A stretch of DNA of 64,000 nt from Dysgonomonas sp. 521 (GCF_010501055.1 NZ_QVMO01000008.1:20552-84551), one strand, 5' to 3'. Counted from the first letter of the stretch, positions 44,186 through 53,643 are shown. A program made the numbers and translations. The notes: generated by a model from the letters alone, not told the origin.

Positions 44186-45127
44186 TTATGGATTCAGCTT
44201 TTTATAATTGCTGATTACTTTCATCACTGTTTCCTTATCGCTTCCGATTTGCCGCTTTAACGTATCGATATCCGAAAACTTCTCATCAGGCCGTACAAAG
44301 TCGAGAAATTCGGTAGTCAGGCTTTTATTATACAAGTCCCCGTCAAAGTTGAAGAGGTTTACTTCCACACTTATATTATCTCCATTATGGAGAGTGGGGC
44401 GTTTTCCTATATACAGCATACCTTCATACTTTTTATCATCCACATGTACATATACAGCATATACGCCAAACGCGGGAATAACCTTGTATGTCTCCCATAC
44501 CTGTATGTTTGCCGTAGGGAAACCTATAGTTCTTCCTACCTTGAATCCTTCGACAATCTTTCCCGATATGGTATAGTTATATGACAACAGTTTGGCGGCT
44601 TTGCGGACATAGCCTTCGCCCAACAGCCTGCGTATGCGGGACGAGCTCACATGGTCGAAACCGGGATAAACCTTAGCTTCGATCACGTCCATGCCTATCT
44701 CTTTACCATATCTGTGGTAGTCGCTAAAACCGTCTTCACGGTTATGTCCGAAACGGTGGTCGTATCCGATAACCAATGTGTTAACCGAAAACTTGTCTTT
44801 TAATATATCCTGCATAAACCTGCGTGCGGACAGTTCGGATATTTCCACCGTGAAATCGAGGCTTACACAATAATCTACTCCGGTAGAGGCCAGCCGTTCT
44901 ATCTTTTCATCATAGCCACATAGCAATGCCGGCTGATAGTCTTTCTGTAAAACCTTTCTGGGGTGCACAGGGAATGTAATGACAGCAGATGGTAATCCCC
45001 GTTTTGCCGCTTCTTCCTTTACCTGGTCTATCAGGTAACGATGCCCGATGTGGACACCATCGAAAAAACCGATAGTAGCTACTAAGGGCAGATGTTCTAA
45101 CTTATGTTCCCTGTCAATTAATTGCAT
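44186..45127 (-). CDS. ribF: Bifunctional riboflavin kinase / FAD synthetase
   Basis: RibF makes FMN and then FAD. The 313 residues have the N-terminal adenylyltransferase (ATIGFFDGVHIGHRYLI with the GxHxGH-like motif, SSSRIRRLLGEG) and the C-terminal kinase (FKVGRTIGFPTANIQ and GVYAVYVHV). No FMN riboswitch is visible upstream; the 95-base spacer to the HAD gene holds only AT-rich repeat (TTTCAAGATT). Confidence 0.96.
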   Translation of the reverse strand: MQLIDREHKLEHLPLVATIGFFDGVHIGHRYLIDQVKEEAAKRGLPSAVITFPVHPRKVLQKDYQPALLCGYDEKIERLASTGVDYCVSLDFTVEISELSARRFMQDILKDKFSVNTLVIGYDHRFGHNREDGFSDYHRYGKEIGMDVIEAKVYPGFDHVSSSRIRRLLGEGYVRKAAKLLSYNYTISGKIVEGFKVGRTIGFPTANIQVWETYKVIPAFGVYAVYVHVDDKKYEGMLYIGKRPTLHNGDNISVEVNLFNFDGDLYNKSLTTEFLDFVRPDEKFSDIDTLKRQIGSDKETVMKVISNYKKLNP

Positions 45128-45222
45128 AATATTGTAATTTCAAGATTTTATGTTTCAAGATTGAAACTCTTTACTTAAAACTTTTATCGTTTTACGCCGT
45201 TGGCCATTAGCTAATTTGCATA

Positions 45223-45855
45223 TTACAAAAGCCCTCTGTCAGTAAACACTTTTCTCAGGTCTTCTGTTTGATCGACCAGATAAGATTCAAAGCCAAATTC
45301 GTTCGCTATATCTATATTAGCCTTTCCATCGTCAAGGAAAAGTGTCTGGGAAGGAACCATGCCCGAATCGGCTATGATAAAGTCGAATATTTCTTTGTCG
45401 GGTTTGGCGTATCCGATTTCGAACGACAGGTAGCATTTGTCGAAAAAGGCCTGTATGGGTAATCCTTCGGGAGAAAAATCACTACTTGACGCCCATTTAA
45501 ATACGGATGGGTTTGTATTGCTTATCAGGTATACATTATATTTTTTGCGGAGTTCTTTCAGCAATTCCAATTTGTATGGAGGTATATCGGCGAGAAAACC
45601 AAGCCAGCCATTGTCTATGGCTTCGGCAGGGATATTTTCATCGCCCGAGAGCCTGCGGAATTCTTTATAGAAATTTTCGGGGCTGATCTTACCTTCTTCA
45701 TATTCAAGGAAAATGCCTTTCTGACGGAATTCACCGAGATAATCCTCTATATTGGGGAATCCGATTGCCGTGAAGCGGTCCAAAGCTTCTTGTTTGTTGA
45801 GGGTGATAATAACTCCCCCCATGTCGAAAAGAATGTTTTTTATTTTTTGAGACAT
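45223..45855 (-). CDS. HAD-family phosphatase (YihX-like)
   Basis: The 210 residues carry HAD motif I as FDMGGVIITL (Asp nucleophile), motif II as LISNTNPSVF, and motif III/IV as KPDKEIFDFI and TLFLDDGKANIDIA. The FDxGG form and helical cap fit the YihX/epoxide-hydrolase-like class that hydrolyses sugar phosphates or nucleotides. The exact substrate is unknown. It lies upstream of ribF and may be co-transcribed. Confidence 0.9.
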   Translation of the reverse strand: MSQKIKNILFDMGGVIITLNKQEALDRFTAIGFPNIEDYLGEFRQKGIFLEYEEGKISPENFYKEFRRLSGDENIPAEAIDNGWLGFLADIPPYKLELLKELRKKYNVYLISNTNPSVFKWASSSDFSPEGLPIQAFFDKCYLSFEIGYAKPDKEIFDFIIADSGMVPSQTLFLDDGKANIDIANEFGFESYLVDQTEDLRKVFTDRGLL

Positions 45856-45994
45856 AACACTTTTATTATATCTGCGAAGTTACTCAATTATTTTTATATG
45901 GCTAAGGTATGTTTTAAAAATCCGCTGAGCCGGAATCCGTGCGCACCAAAAAGAAACAGGCACCTACAATTATTTGTAAGTGCCTGATATTTTG

Positions 45995-46068
45995 CTCTTC
46001 CTCTTGGACTTGAACCAAGGACCCTCTGATTAACAGTCAGATGCTCTAACCGACTGAGCTAAGGAAGA
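45995..46068 (-). tRNA. tRNA-Asn (GTT)
   Basis: The minus strand folds as a full cloverleaf: acceptor TCTTCCT with AGGAAGA, D arm GCTCAGTCGGTTAGAGC, anticodon loop CTGTTAA (GTT), and TTCAAGT loop. It is 74 bases with G discriminator; CCA is not encoded. Confidence 0.96.
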
Positions 46069-46101
46069 ATGTACTTTCGAGTGAAATTGGAACTTAATCT
46101 G

Positions 46102-46175
46102 CTCTTCCTCTTGGACTTGAACCAAGGACCCTCTGATTAACAGTCAGATGCTCTAACCGACTGAGCTAAGGAAGA
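46102..46175 (-). tRNA. tRNA-Asn (GTT), second copy
   Basis: Identical in sequence to the copy at 45995, 33 bases upstream of it on the minus strand. Same cloverleaf and GTT anticodon. The pair forms a tandem tRNA unit. Confidence 0.96.
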
Positions 46176-46230
46176 GTATTATTTCTCTCAAAAGTGACGC
46201 AAAAATAGGCCTTATTTCTGAATTATGCAA

Positions 46231-46238
46231 TATCTTTG
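46231..46238 (+). promoter_or_regulatory. TAnnTTTG -7 element for the PfkB kinase
   Basis: TATCTTTG, 20 bases before the ATG at 46259. A tRNA-side promoter on the other strand is not obvious. Confidence 0.65.
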
Positions 46239-46258
46239 TAAAAAAAATAAATTAAAGA

Positions 46259-47242
46259 ATGGGAAAAGTATTGGGAATGGGTAACGCCCTTGTGGATGTT
46301 TTAGCTATAATCGAAGATGATAAGATGCTCGAACTGCTTGAACTTCCGAAAGGTAGCATGCAATTGATAGATGAGGATAAATTTAAAACCTTGTCGAAAG
46401 AATTTGAGAAATTAAATAAAAGCATTGTATCGGGCGGCTCAGCTTCGAATACTATTATAGGTTTAACGCGTCTGGGCATCGATGCCGGGTTTATCGGGCG
46501 TATTGGAAAAGACTCCTTCGGTGAATATTTCAAAAACGACCTGAAAAAATATAATGTAAGATCGCACCTCACGGAAGTAAATGAGGTATCCGGCGTTGCA
46601 TCAGCCTTTATCTCCAAAGACGGGGAACGTACTTTTGGTACATTCCTGGGAGCGGCGGCATTGCTGAAAGCAGAAGAACTACTAAAGGAGGATTTCAGGG
46701 GTTATAAGTACTTCTATATTGAAGGCTACCTGGTACAGAGCCATGCATTGATACGCAAGGCTATCGAGTTGGCTAAAGAAGCGGGAGCAAAGGTTATGCT
46801 CGACCTTGCCAGCTACAATGTAGTGGAAGAAAACCGTGAATTCCTACTCGAAATAATCCCTCAGTATGCAAGTATTGTTTTTGCCAACGAAGAAGAAGCG
46901 AAGGCTTTGTTGGATTTAGATGCGGAAGAAGCCGTATCGGTATTGGCTAAGCAAGTAGAGATAGCTATAGTGAAGGTAGGCGAAAAAGGCTCGTGGATAC
47001 AACAAGGGGATGAAAAGATATTTGTGCCGGCTTATAAGGTACAATGTGTTGACACTACAGGAGCAGGCGACTTGTATGCTGCAGGATTTATCTATGGGTT
47101 GATACACAACTGTTCGTTGTCTGTCAGCGGGCAGATAGGTACTTTGCTCGCAGCCCATGTCATACAGCGGCTAGGGGCTAAAGTAGACGACAGTAAGTGG
47201 GATGAGATTGAGGCCGAAATAAAGGATATAAAGCGGAAGTAA
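46259..47242 (+). CDS. PfkB-family carbohydrate/adenosine kinase
   Basis: This ribokinase-fold enzyme has 327 residues. Signatures are GNALVDVLA at the start, VSGGSASNTIIGLTRLG, FIGRIGKDSFGEYF and the anion-hole/catalytic motif DTTGAGDLYAAGFIYGL. The Bacteroidota homologues are usually called adenosine kinase, but sugar kinases share these motifs. Single gene with its own promoter and a long terminator downstream. Confidence 0.92.
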   Translation: MGKVLGMGNALVDVLAIIEDDKMLELLELPKGSMQLIDEDKFKTLSKEFEKLNKSIVSGGSASNTIIGLTRLGIDAGFIGRIGKDSFGEYFKNDLKKYNVRSHLTEVNEVSGVASAFISKDGERTFGTFLGAAALLKAEELLKEDFRGYKYFYIEGYLVQSHALIRKAIELAKEAGAKVMLDLASYNVVEENREFLLEIIPQYASIVFANEEEAKALLDLDAEEAVSVLAKQVEIAIVKVGEKGSWIQQGDEKIFVPAYKVQCVDTTGAGDLYAAGFIYGLIHNCSLSVSGQIGTLLAAHVIQRLGAKVDDSKWDEIEAEIKDIKRK

Positions 47243-47264
47243 CAGTTTCGCCGACAATATAAAG

Positions 47265-47327
47265 GGCTGTATAAAAGTAATAGCACCACGGATAGTGGAT
47301 GTTACTTTTATACAGCCTCTTTTTTTA
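47265..47327. terminator. Terminator between the PfkB kinase and DUF4272 gene
   Basis: GGCTGTATAAAAGTAA pairs with TTACTTTTATACAGCC (16 bp) around a loop that itself has CCAC/GTGG, and eight T follow. It separates convergent genes. Confidence 0.85.
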
Positions 47328-47332
47328 TAAAT

Positions 47333-48529
47333 TTATGTATTAGTCTGTATGTAATCCCAATCCGGATTACCGTTTGCCCCAGCCAGCCAGTTAAAAGCGT
47401 AATGCCGTTCCATAACAATGCCCGAATCCAGTCCGCCCGGCATTTCCTGCTGTTTTACACGGGCATCTACACACGCCCAGTCGTAGCGCAGGATAAGGTC
47501 TGCCTGATCCAATATATCTTTGTCAGCACGGGGGGAAGCCTGCTGCATAAGGTCGTCAGCCGAGATGCCTTTCCAGAATATGGAGGCTATGGCAGGAACA
47601 TCACATATCTGCGAAGGGTACGATAGCTCCTCTATTAACCCTAACGACCATAACAGAGGAACCAAGGCTTCGTAACGCCATACAAACTGCACACATTGAT
47701 GTTCCGTTACGTTTTCATCGGCGAGATAAGCTTGTTCGTCAGGAGAAAAGAATTGCTTCACCCCATATAGTTCATCCACCTTGTCTACATAGAATAGAGC
47801 CTTTTCGCGGTCTCTGTTTTCGGACAACATCACTTCCGAATATACCGCTAATGCGAATAATGCGATCGCCCTTTCCAGTATTTCTGCGGGCTTTTTTATT
47901 TTTGCCTCACTTTCGGTTACGGCCACCATCAAATGTTCGATATAGGGTATATCCTGTTCTTTGAGCGTGTTTATGCTTCTTTGCTTACGTTCTGTATCAG
48001 CCTCCGTGTCTTTCGGCCTGTCAGCATCGAGAAGGTCTGAATTTGCTATCGGAATAAAAGAATCTAGTTGCGATTCGCCCTTGATGGAAAATACCAGTTC
48101 TCCTTTACCATTATATATATGCATATTCGGATAAAGCAGGAATCCGTTCAGTTTCGCGGCCAGATCGTAGAAGCATCCAAGTATAAAGTTTGTCCTCTCG
48201 TTGTTATCATCCACTTCGAGAATAATACCCATTACGCAGTTAAATACCTGTATCTGCCTTACTACATTCTTTTTTAATTCGCCATTGGCAGTTTCTACTT
48301 GCGAGAAGTAGTTGGCCATCCCCTGAATATGACTTTCTATAAAGCCGGGGTTACCTTTCGTGTCCGAGAGATTGAGTTCTATTTTGCTATCGTCTTGTAG
48401 TATCAGGGTCGTCTTGTACCCATCTGCAATGATGTTGTTGGTTACATTGCTGAAACTATCTTTCAGCATTTCTGTAATGCGGGAAGAATCTCCGATTACG
48501 GTGTAGAATGTTAAGTTTACTTTTTCCAT
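47333..48529 (-). CDS. DUF4272 domain protein
   Basis: The 398 residues have an N-terminal region (about 1-165) with GCFYDLAAKLNGFLLYPN, and a DUF4272 domain from about 175: RKQRSINTLKEQDIPYIEHL, ILERAIALFALAVYSE, FVWRYEALVPLLWSLGLIEEL and LRYDWACVDARVK. DUF4272 is of unknown function; it is often near toxin-immunity or house-keeping genes, and no partner is evident here. No signal peptide. Confidence 0.85.
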   Translation of the reverse strand: MEKVNLTFYTVIGDSSRITEMLKDSFSNVTNNIIADGYKTTLILQDDSKIELNLSDTKGNPGFIESHIQGMANYFSQVETANGELKKNVVRQIQVFNCVMGIILEVDDNNERTNFILGCFYDLAAKLNGFLLYPNMHIYNGKGELVFSIKGESQLDSFIPIANSDLLDADRPKDTEADTERKQRSINTLKEQDIPYIEHLMVAVTESEAKIKKPAEILERAIALFALAVYSEVMLSENRDREKALFYVDKVDELYGVKQFFSPDEQAYLADENVTEHQCVQFVWRYEALVPLLWSLGLIEELSYPSQICDVPAIASIFWKGISADDLMQQASPRADKDILDQADLILRYDWACVDARVKQQEMPGGLDSGIVMERHYAFNWLAGANGNPDWDYIQTNT

Positions 48530-48601
48530 ATTTATGTTTCTATCTATAGATTCAGGCAGGCTAAGTTAAGTATAATTCCGGCTGGATAAAATACAAATAA
48601 A

Positions 48602-48635
48602 CAAAAATAGCCTGATTTGTTAAAAATCAGGCTAT
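48602..48635 (-). terminator. Terminator of the TlpA-like lipoprotein gene
   Basis: ATAGCCTGATTT and AAATCAGGCTAT pair around a five-base loop. On the minus strand the stem is followed by TTTTT. Confidence 0.8.
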
Positions 48636-48657
48636 CCATTATAGAGGGATATATCCG

Positions 48658-49767
48658 TTATTTCAATAGTTCTGCTATTTTGGCTTTAGCTTCGTCAGCG
48701 TCAATACCTCTAGCCAGAATCTTACCATCTTTGTCTAACAACATCAGATGAGGAATGGAAGAAATGCCGTAGATGGCAGCGCCTTCGCTATCCCAGAATT
48801 TAAGGTCTGATATTTGCGGCCATGTGATGTTCAGTATTTTGATACCGTTTACCCAGTCTGCATTTGTTTTATCAAGGGAGATACCTACAATTTCCAGCCC
48901 TTTGTCCTTATATTCTTTATATAGTTCTACTAGTTTTGGCATTTCCTCGCGGCATGGAGGGCACCACGAAGCCCAGAAGTCAACCAATACATACTTGTCT
49001 TTTCCTGCATAATCAGCCAGGGCTGCGTCTTTGTCTTCAGGTGTTTTACCTTTTATGTCGATAAATACTTTGCCTGTCGATGTAGCGTTAAGAGCCTGTG
49101 CCACAGCTTCTATCTTCTGTATCCTGGCTATTGATTTGTACTCCGGTTTGATAGACGGAACCAGTTCTTTAAGTTGTTCTGCCGAGAAACGATAGTAATT
49201 CTTTGTCAGGAAGTACGTACCCATCTGGCTTTGTATGTTTCCTTTGATAAAGTCAAAAGTTTCTTTAGTCAGCTGGTTGTTCTTATTCTTATATTGTTTT
49301 TTCAGGTCTGCCTGCAATGCTACATTCGCTGTATCTTGTTTCGATTTCTGCGCTATGGCTTTTATTTCAGCGTTTATTACATTTGTCTTGCCGGCAAAAG
49401 CCTGGTAAGCATTGTTAGAAGGGGTACCTTTTACTGTAGAAATACTGTCAAGGCTTACTTCGATATGTCCCGGCTCTACCACTACTGGTATAGGTTTGCT
49501 CATATAGTCAGGGGCATCGTCTAACGAAATAAAGTGCAGGATAGCACCTTCTTTAGACAAACCTTTGAATACAAATTCGCCGTCTACCACATTTACGGTG
49601 TCGATGGCAACTAAGTCTTTCCAGTTTTCATCTAATGTTTTCAGATATACCTGTTGTCCGTTGTATGTGCCATCAGGTAATTTACCATTGATAGTAAAAG
49701 CGTCTTTTTCTCCGCAGGAAGTAGCAAGTACCGCTACTGCCATTAGGAATAAAATAATTTTCTTCAT
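48658..49767 (-). CDS. TlpA-like thiol-disulfide lipoprotein (DUF4369 + thioredoxin)
   Basis: MKKIILFLMAVAVLATSCGEKD is a lipoprotein signal (lipobox ATSC). Residues about 22-120 match DUF4369, then a helical linker, then a TlpA thioredoxin domain with active site WASWCPPCREEMP and a cis-Pro loop (SIPHLML). It probably acts in the periplasm in thiol redox or protein quality control. It is downstream of a paralogue (49878) in the same direction. Confidence 0.92.
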   Translation of the reverse strand: MKKIILFLMAVAVLATSCGEKDAFTINGKLPDGTYNGQQVYLKTLDENWKDLVAIDTVNVVDGEFVFKGLSKEGAILHFISLDDAPDYMSKPIPVVVEPGHIEVSLDSISTVKGTPSNNAYQAFAGKTNVINAEIKAIAQKSKQDTANVALQADLKKQYKNKNNQLTKETFDFIKGNIQSQMGTYFLTKNYYRFSAEQLKELVPSIKPEYKSIARIQKIEAVAQALNATSTGKVFIDIKGKTPEDKDAALADYAGKDKYVLVDFWASWCPPCREEMPKLVELYKEYKDKGLEIVGISLDKTNADWVNGIKILNITWPQISDLKFWDSEGAAIYGISSIPHLMLLDKDGKILARGIDADEAKAKIAELLK

Positions 49768-49877
49768 TTTCGGTAAAAATATAGTAGTTAATATATTAAA
49801 TTATAAATTGCATTTAAAGTAAAGTACACTTTAAAAGTTAAAACAAATATGAACCCCTATTGTTTATCGTGAGAAAA

Positions 49878-50963
49878 TTATTTCAAGATTTCGGCTATTT
49901 TATCATCCAACTCTTTTCCTCTGAGGTTTTTGGCTATTACCGTACCATTTGCGTCAACCAGCACAGTATGAGGAATAGACTGTACCCCATACAACTGGGA
50001 TGCCATAGTGGTTACATCAGCCAACTGTACCCAACTCATCTTATAAGTTTGTACTGCGCCAAGCCACTTGTTTTTATCATCATCAACTGATACACCGATG
50101 ATTTCCAGTCCTTTTGGCTTATACTGGGCATAAGTCTTTGTCAGGTTTGGCATCTCGGCTATACACGGTTGGCACCATGATGCCCAGAAGTCGATCAATA
50201 CAAGTTTGTTTTTGCCTACATATTCCGATAAAGAAACAGGAGCGCCTTCCTTATTCATTAACTGAGCGTCGCTATATGGGTTTCCTATTTCAGGCTTTAC
50301 CCTGTCCAGTTCTTTAAGTAACGCCTGTATTTCGTTTCTGTTGCGGAAAGTACTGTCGCTTGAGTTAATCAGCTCTTTTAGCTGATCTTTGGTGAACGAT
50401 TTAGCTGAAGAATAGAATAGGAACTCTCCGGCTTTATTTGTAATATTTTCCTTCGAAAAGTTGAAGGTCGCTGTCTGCAACTGGTTTTGCAGGCTGTCTA
50501 CCTGCACTCTCAGGGCCGGATTGTTAGCGTCTTGCGGAGTAATGCCGGAGATTAAGCTTGTGAGTTTGTTCATCACGGCGTGTATATTGTTGAATTCATC
50601 ATTTTTGGCAGTTCCACCAAGAGTGATGTTCGTTTTGTCGAAAGTTATATTTATATTTCCCGGTTCCAGTATCAGTGTACCCACAGGTGTCCCCTGTTCG
50701 GCATCTTCCAGCTTACCTACCGATATGAATCCCATGATAGGCTCATCAGTAGTACCTTTCAGCATGAATTTACCATCTTTTACGGCAACGGAGTCTATGA
50801 CGGTCATTGTTTCAGAATCCAGACTATCTATTTTTTGAAGAAATACTGTTTTGCCATCGAATGAGTTATCCGAGAATTTCCCATCTATCGTATAGGAATT
50901 ACCATTGCAGGATGCTAGTAAAATAGCAAGAGCAAATAAAACTAATAATGTGATTTTTTTCAT
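49878..50963 (-). CDS. TlpA-like thiol-disulfide lipoprotein, paralogue
   Basis: Same layout as the neighbour at 48658: lipoprotein signal MKKITLLVLFALAILLASCNGN, DUF4369 domain, linker, and thioredoxin domain with WASWCQPCIAEMP and SIPHTVLVD. The active-site dipeptide is Gln-Pro rather than Pro-Pro, so redox potential may differ. A promoter lies 28 bases upstream. The 110-base spacer to the next gene is AT-rich with no terminator, so both genes may be co-expressed. Confidence 0.92.
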   Translation of the reverse strand: MKKITLLVLFALAILLASCNGNSYTIDGKFSDNSFDGKTVFLQKIDSLDSETMTVIDSVAVKDGKFMLKGTTDEPIMGFISVGKLEDAEQGTPVGTLILEPGNINITFDKTNITLGGTAKNDEFNNIHAVMNKLTSLISGITPQDANNPALRVQVDSLQNQLQTATFNFSKENITNKAGEFLFYSSAKSFTKDQLKELINSSDSTFRNRNEIQALLKELDRVKPEIGNPYSDAQLMNKEGAPVSLSEYVGKNKLVLIDFWASWCQPCIAEMPNLTKTYAQYKPKGLEIIGVSVDDDKNKWLGAVQTYKMSWVQLADVTTMASQLYGVQSIPHTVLVDANGTVIAKNLRGKELDDKIAEILK

Positions 50964-50991
50964 TAAAAAAGAGTATTAAATAAATATCATG

Positions 50992-50999
50992 CAAAGATA
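50992..50999 (-). promoter_or_regulatory. TAnnTTTG -7 element for the TlpA pair
   Basis: Minus-strand TATCTTTG followed by CA, 28 bases before the ATG at 50963. Confidence 0.65.
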
Positions 51000-51041
51000 A
51001 ATAAATAGTTCATACCCTGCTGAATTATCGAAAGTATCTTA

Positions 51042-51222
51042 GAGTCTGTTTAAATTTTATTCGTTCAAATTTTTAGCTTGTTTCCGGCTAATTTTTTATT
51101 TCACTCAGCTCAGGTAGCCCGCTAAAGCAATAGAAAAAGATGCTTGAAAGAGCCAAACAGAGGCTGGCAAAGAAATACAAATAACTCATTTAGCCTTTTT
51201 TCGATATAATCCAAACAGTTTC
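51042..51222. mobile_element. M2 element, copy c
   Basis: Ends GAGTCTGTTTAAATTTTAT and ATCCAAACAGTTTC, the right end degraded. Flanks are TTA on the left and TAA on the right, so the duplication is imperfect. The central AGCCCGCTAAAGC segment matches other copies. It lies in the space between the TlpA pair and the tig promoter. Confidence 0.7.
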
Positions 51223-51256
51223 TAATAAATTAAACAGATAATCTTTTTTATTTCGC

Positions 51257-51287
51257 TTTGAATATTACAATAATAAGACTATTTTTG
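51257..51287 (+). promoter_or_regulatory. Complete Bacteroidota promoter for tig
   Basis: TTTG (51257-51260), 19 bases, then TATTTTTG (51280-51287) and CA. Both -33 and -7 elements match the consensus and spacing. Transcript would carry an 80-base leader to the tig ATG. Confidence 0.8.
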
Positions 51288-51369
51288 CACCACTAAAAAA
51301 GTGGAGCTAGTGATTAGCTTTTCGCATTTCGATTGAAATTTGTAACAATAACTAAATAAACTCGTTAAG

Positions 51370-52758
51370 ATGAACGTATCTCTGACAAATGTAGATAGCG
51401 TTAATGCAATTCTGCAAATTACTGTAGCTAAAGCAGACTATCAGGAAAAGCTTGATAACGCGCTGAAAACATTCCGTAAGAAAGCAAATATCCCCGGATT
51501 CCGTCCCGGAACTGTACCTATGGGTATGGTGAAGAAAATGTATGGTAAATCTGTATTGGCAGAAGAAATAAACAAAATAGTAGGAGAAAATCTATATAAC
51601 TATATTCAGGAAAATAATTTAAACGTATTGGGCGAGCCGCTTCCTAACCAAGAAAAGCAACAGCCAATCGATTTTTCTGTTGAGGGAGATTATGATTTCT
51701 TTTTCGATCTGGCACTAGCCCCGGAAATTAAATTGTCATTGACCAAAAAAGATAAAGTGCCGTATTACGCTATCGCCGTAGATGAAGAAATGGTGGATAA
51801 GCAAATAGCTTCTTACACAGCCAACTATGGCAAATATGAGAAGGTAGAAGAAGACGCTAAAGAAACAGACCTTATCAGGGGTACAATCTCAGAACTTGAA
51901 GATGGTAAAGTAAAAGAGGGAGGAATCTTTGTCGAAGCCGGTATTCTAATGCCATCGTATATGAAAGATGAGGCAGAGCAGGCTAAATTTGTAGGCTCTA
52001 AGGCTGGCGATGTAATCGTATTCAATCCGGGTAAAGCCTATGACGGTAACGAGACAGAAATAGCGTCTATGCTCCATATCGATAAAAACGCAGTTGAAGC
52101 CATTGCTCCTGAGTTTCAGTTTGCGATAACAGAAGTTACACGCTATCAGGAAGCCGCGTTAGATCAGGAATTATTCGATAAAATATTTGGCGCGGGTACA
52201 GTAACCACAGAAGCAGACTTCAAAGCAAAAGTAAAAGAAACTATTGCCGACCAGTTTGCACCGGATAGCGATTATAAATTCCTGCTTGATGCAAAAGAAT
52301 TACTGGAAAAGAAAACCGGAGACTTGCAGTTTCCCGACGCTTTCCTTAAAAGATGGCTGGTAGCTTCGGGTGAAGAACGCACAGCAGAATCGGTAGAAGA
52401 GGATTATCCGAAAATTCTGGCTGACCTGAAATTCCATTTGATAAAAGAACAACTGGCAAAAGACTACGAGATCAAGATAGATAACGATGATATGAAAACC
52501 ATTGCCATGCAGGCGGCAAGAGCACAGTTTGCACAATATGGCATGATGAACCTCCCTGACGAGATGGTTGAAAACTACGCAAATGACATGTTGAAGAACA
52601 AGGACAATGCGCGTAACCTGTTCGACCGTGCGATGGAAAACAAAATCATCGACACTCTGAAAACAAAACTGGGAGTGGAAGAAAAAACTATATCTTTGGA
52701 TGAATTCCGTAAATTCTTCGAAAAAGAAGAAGGCGCGGATGCAGAAAAAGAAGCGTAA
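51370..52758 (+). CDS. tig: Trigger factor
   Basis: Trigger factor is the ribosome-bound chaperone. The 462 residues include the ribosome-binding tail loop NIPGFRPGTVPMGMVKKMYG, a divergent FKBP-like domain (residues about 155-245) and the C-terminal chaperone arms. The acidic/basic tail KFFEKEEGADAEKEA is usual. The tig-clpP-clpX order is conserved across bacteria. A terminator follows. Confidence 0.95.
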   Translation: MNVSLTNVDSVNAILQITVAKADYQEKLDNALKTFRKKANIPGFRPGTVPMGMVKKMYGKSVLAEEINKIVGENLYNYIQENNLNVLGEPLPNQEKQQPIDFSVEGDYDFFFDLALAPEIKLSLTKKDKVPYYAIAVDEEMVDKQIASYTANYGKYEKVEEDAKETDLIRGTISELEDGKVKEGGIFVEAGILMPSYMKDEAEQAKFVGSKAGDVIVFNPGKAYDGNETEIASMLHIDKNAVEAIAPEFQFAITEVTRYQEAALDQELFDKIFGAGTVTTEADFKAKVKETIADQFAPDSDYKFLLDAKELLEKKTGDLQFPDAFLKRWLVASGEERTAESVEEDYPKILADLKFHLIKEQLAKDYEIKIDNDDMKTIAMQAARAQFAQYGMMNLPDEMVENYANDMLKNKDNARNLFDRAMENKIIDTLKTKLGVEEKTISLDEFRKFFEKEEGADAEKEA

Positions 52759-52779
52759 ATAAAAATATATCAAATGAAT

Positions 52780-52820
52780 ACGGGTAGAAAAAATAAAAAT
52801 CTTTCTACCCGTTTCTTTTA
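52780..52820 (+). terminator. Terminator after tig
   Basis: ACGGGTAGAAA and TTTCTACCCGT pair around an A-rich loop and are followed by a T-rich tract. Confidence 0.85.
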
Positions 52821-52856
52821 TATAAATATTATTTCGCCTATTCAGTTTTTTATTTA

Positions 52857-52864
52857 TAACTTTG
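52857..52864 (+). promoter_or_regulatory. TAnnTTTG -7 element for clpP-clpX
   Basis: TAACTTTG, 110 bases before the clpP ATG. It is followed immediately by a second hairpin with a T-run (52871-52900), which would lie in the leader of this transcript. Confidence 0.55.
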
Positions 52865-52870
52865 TTTGGC

Positions 52871-52900
52871 AAAAGAGGCTTATTCATTAGCCTCTTTTTT
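52871..52900 (+). terminator. Hairpin with T-run in the clpP leader
   Basis: AGAGGCT and AGCCTCT pair around TATTCATT and are followed by TTTTTT. Because a promoter-like box lies just upstream, this may attenuate clpP rather than terminate tig, which already has a terminator at 52780. Confidence 0.6.
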
Positions 52901-52974
52901 ATGCCTGTACAAGTGGCATGATAATTGCTTTTATGATAATGGAAACATTATTGAATTAAAAAAAAAGGAATGTT

Positions 52975-53643
52975 ATGAACAACGAATTTAAAAAATATGC
53001 AACTAAGCATCTAGGCTTAAACGGATTGGCGCTGGATAAATATGTAGATATAACCAGCAGCTATATATCCCCTACCATTATCGAAGAGCGCCAGTTGAAC
53101 GTGGCTCAAATGGATGTTTTCTCCCGTCTTATGATGGACAGGATTATCTTCTTGGGAACCCAGATTGACGATTATACAGCCAATGTAATTCAGGCGCAAT
53201 TGCTGTATCTCGATTCTGCCGATTCGGGAAAAGATATATCCATATATATAAACTCTCCCGGCGGGTCGGTATATGCCGGTTATGGTATTTACGATACCAT
53301 GCAGTTTATAAACAGTAATGTATCTACCATCTGTACAGGTATAGCGGCGTCTATGGCAGCCGTATTGCTTGTGGCAGGAGAGAAAGGAAAACGCTTTGCC
53401 CTTAAACACTCGCGCGTGATGATTCATCAGCCGCTGGGAGGAGCTCAGGGACAAGCATCCGATATAGAAATCACAGCCCGTGAAATCGGAAAAGTAAAAA
53501 AAGAACTTTACACGATTATATCCGACCATTCGGGGCAGCCTTTTGACAAAGTGGCACAAGACTCAGACCGTGATTACTGGATGACTTCCGCCGAAGCAAA
53601 AGAATATGGTATGGTGGATGATGTATTGATGAAGAATAAATAA
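52975..53643 (+). CDS. clpP: ATP-dependent Clp protease proteolytic subunit
   Basis: ClpP forms the tetradecameric peptidase. The 222 residues hold the catalytic triad Ser126 (GIAASMAAV), His151 (RVMIHQPLGG) and Asp200 (DRDYWM), with spacing exactly as in E. coli ClpP. YINSPGGSVYAG is the oxyanion region. Its partner clpX follows after 97 bases that hold an AT-rich hairpin. Confidence 0.96.
   Translation: MNNEFKKYATKHLGLNGLALDKYVDITSSYISPTIIEERQLNVAQMDVFSRLMMDRIIFLGTQIDDYTANVIQAQLLYLDSADSGKDISIYINSPGGSVYAGYGIYDTMQFINSNVSTICTGIAASMAAVLLVAGEKGKRFALKHSRVMIHQPLGGAQGQASDIEITAREIGKVKKELYTIISDHSGQPFDKVAQDSDRDYWMTSAEAKEYGMVDDVLMKNK

Noticed and set aside
45128..45222. Possible FMN riboswitch before ribF
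   Set aside because: The spacer is short, AT-rich and made of TTTCAAGATT repeats; none of the conserved FMN-aptamer blocks is visible.
45995..46175. tRNA pair as an integration site for a genomic island
   Set aside because: No integrase, no duplicated tRNA 3' fragment and no atypical gene block is next to it; the neighbours are core genes.
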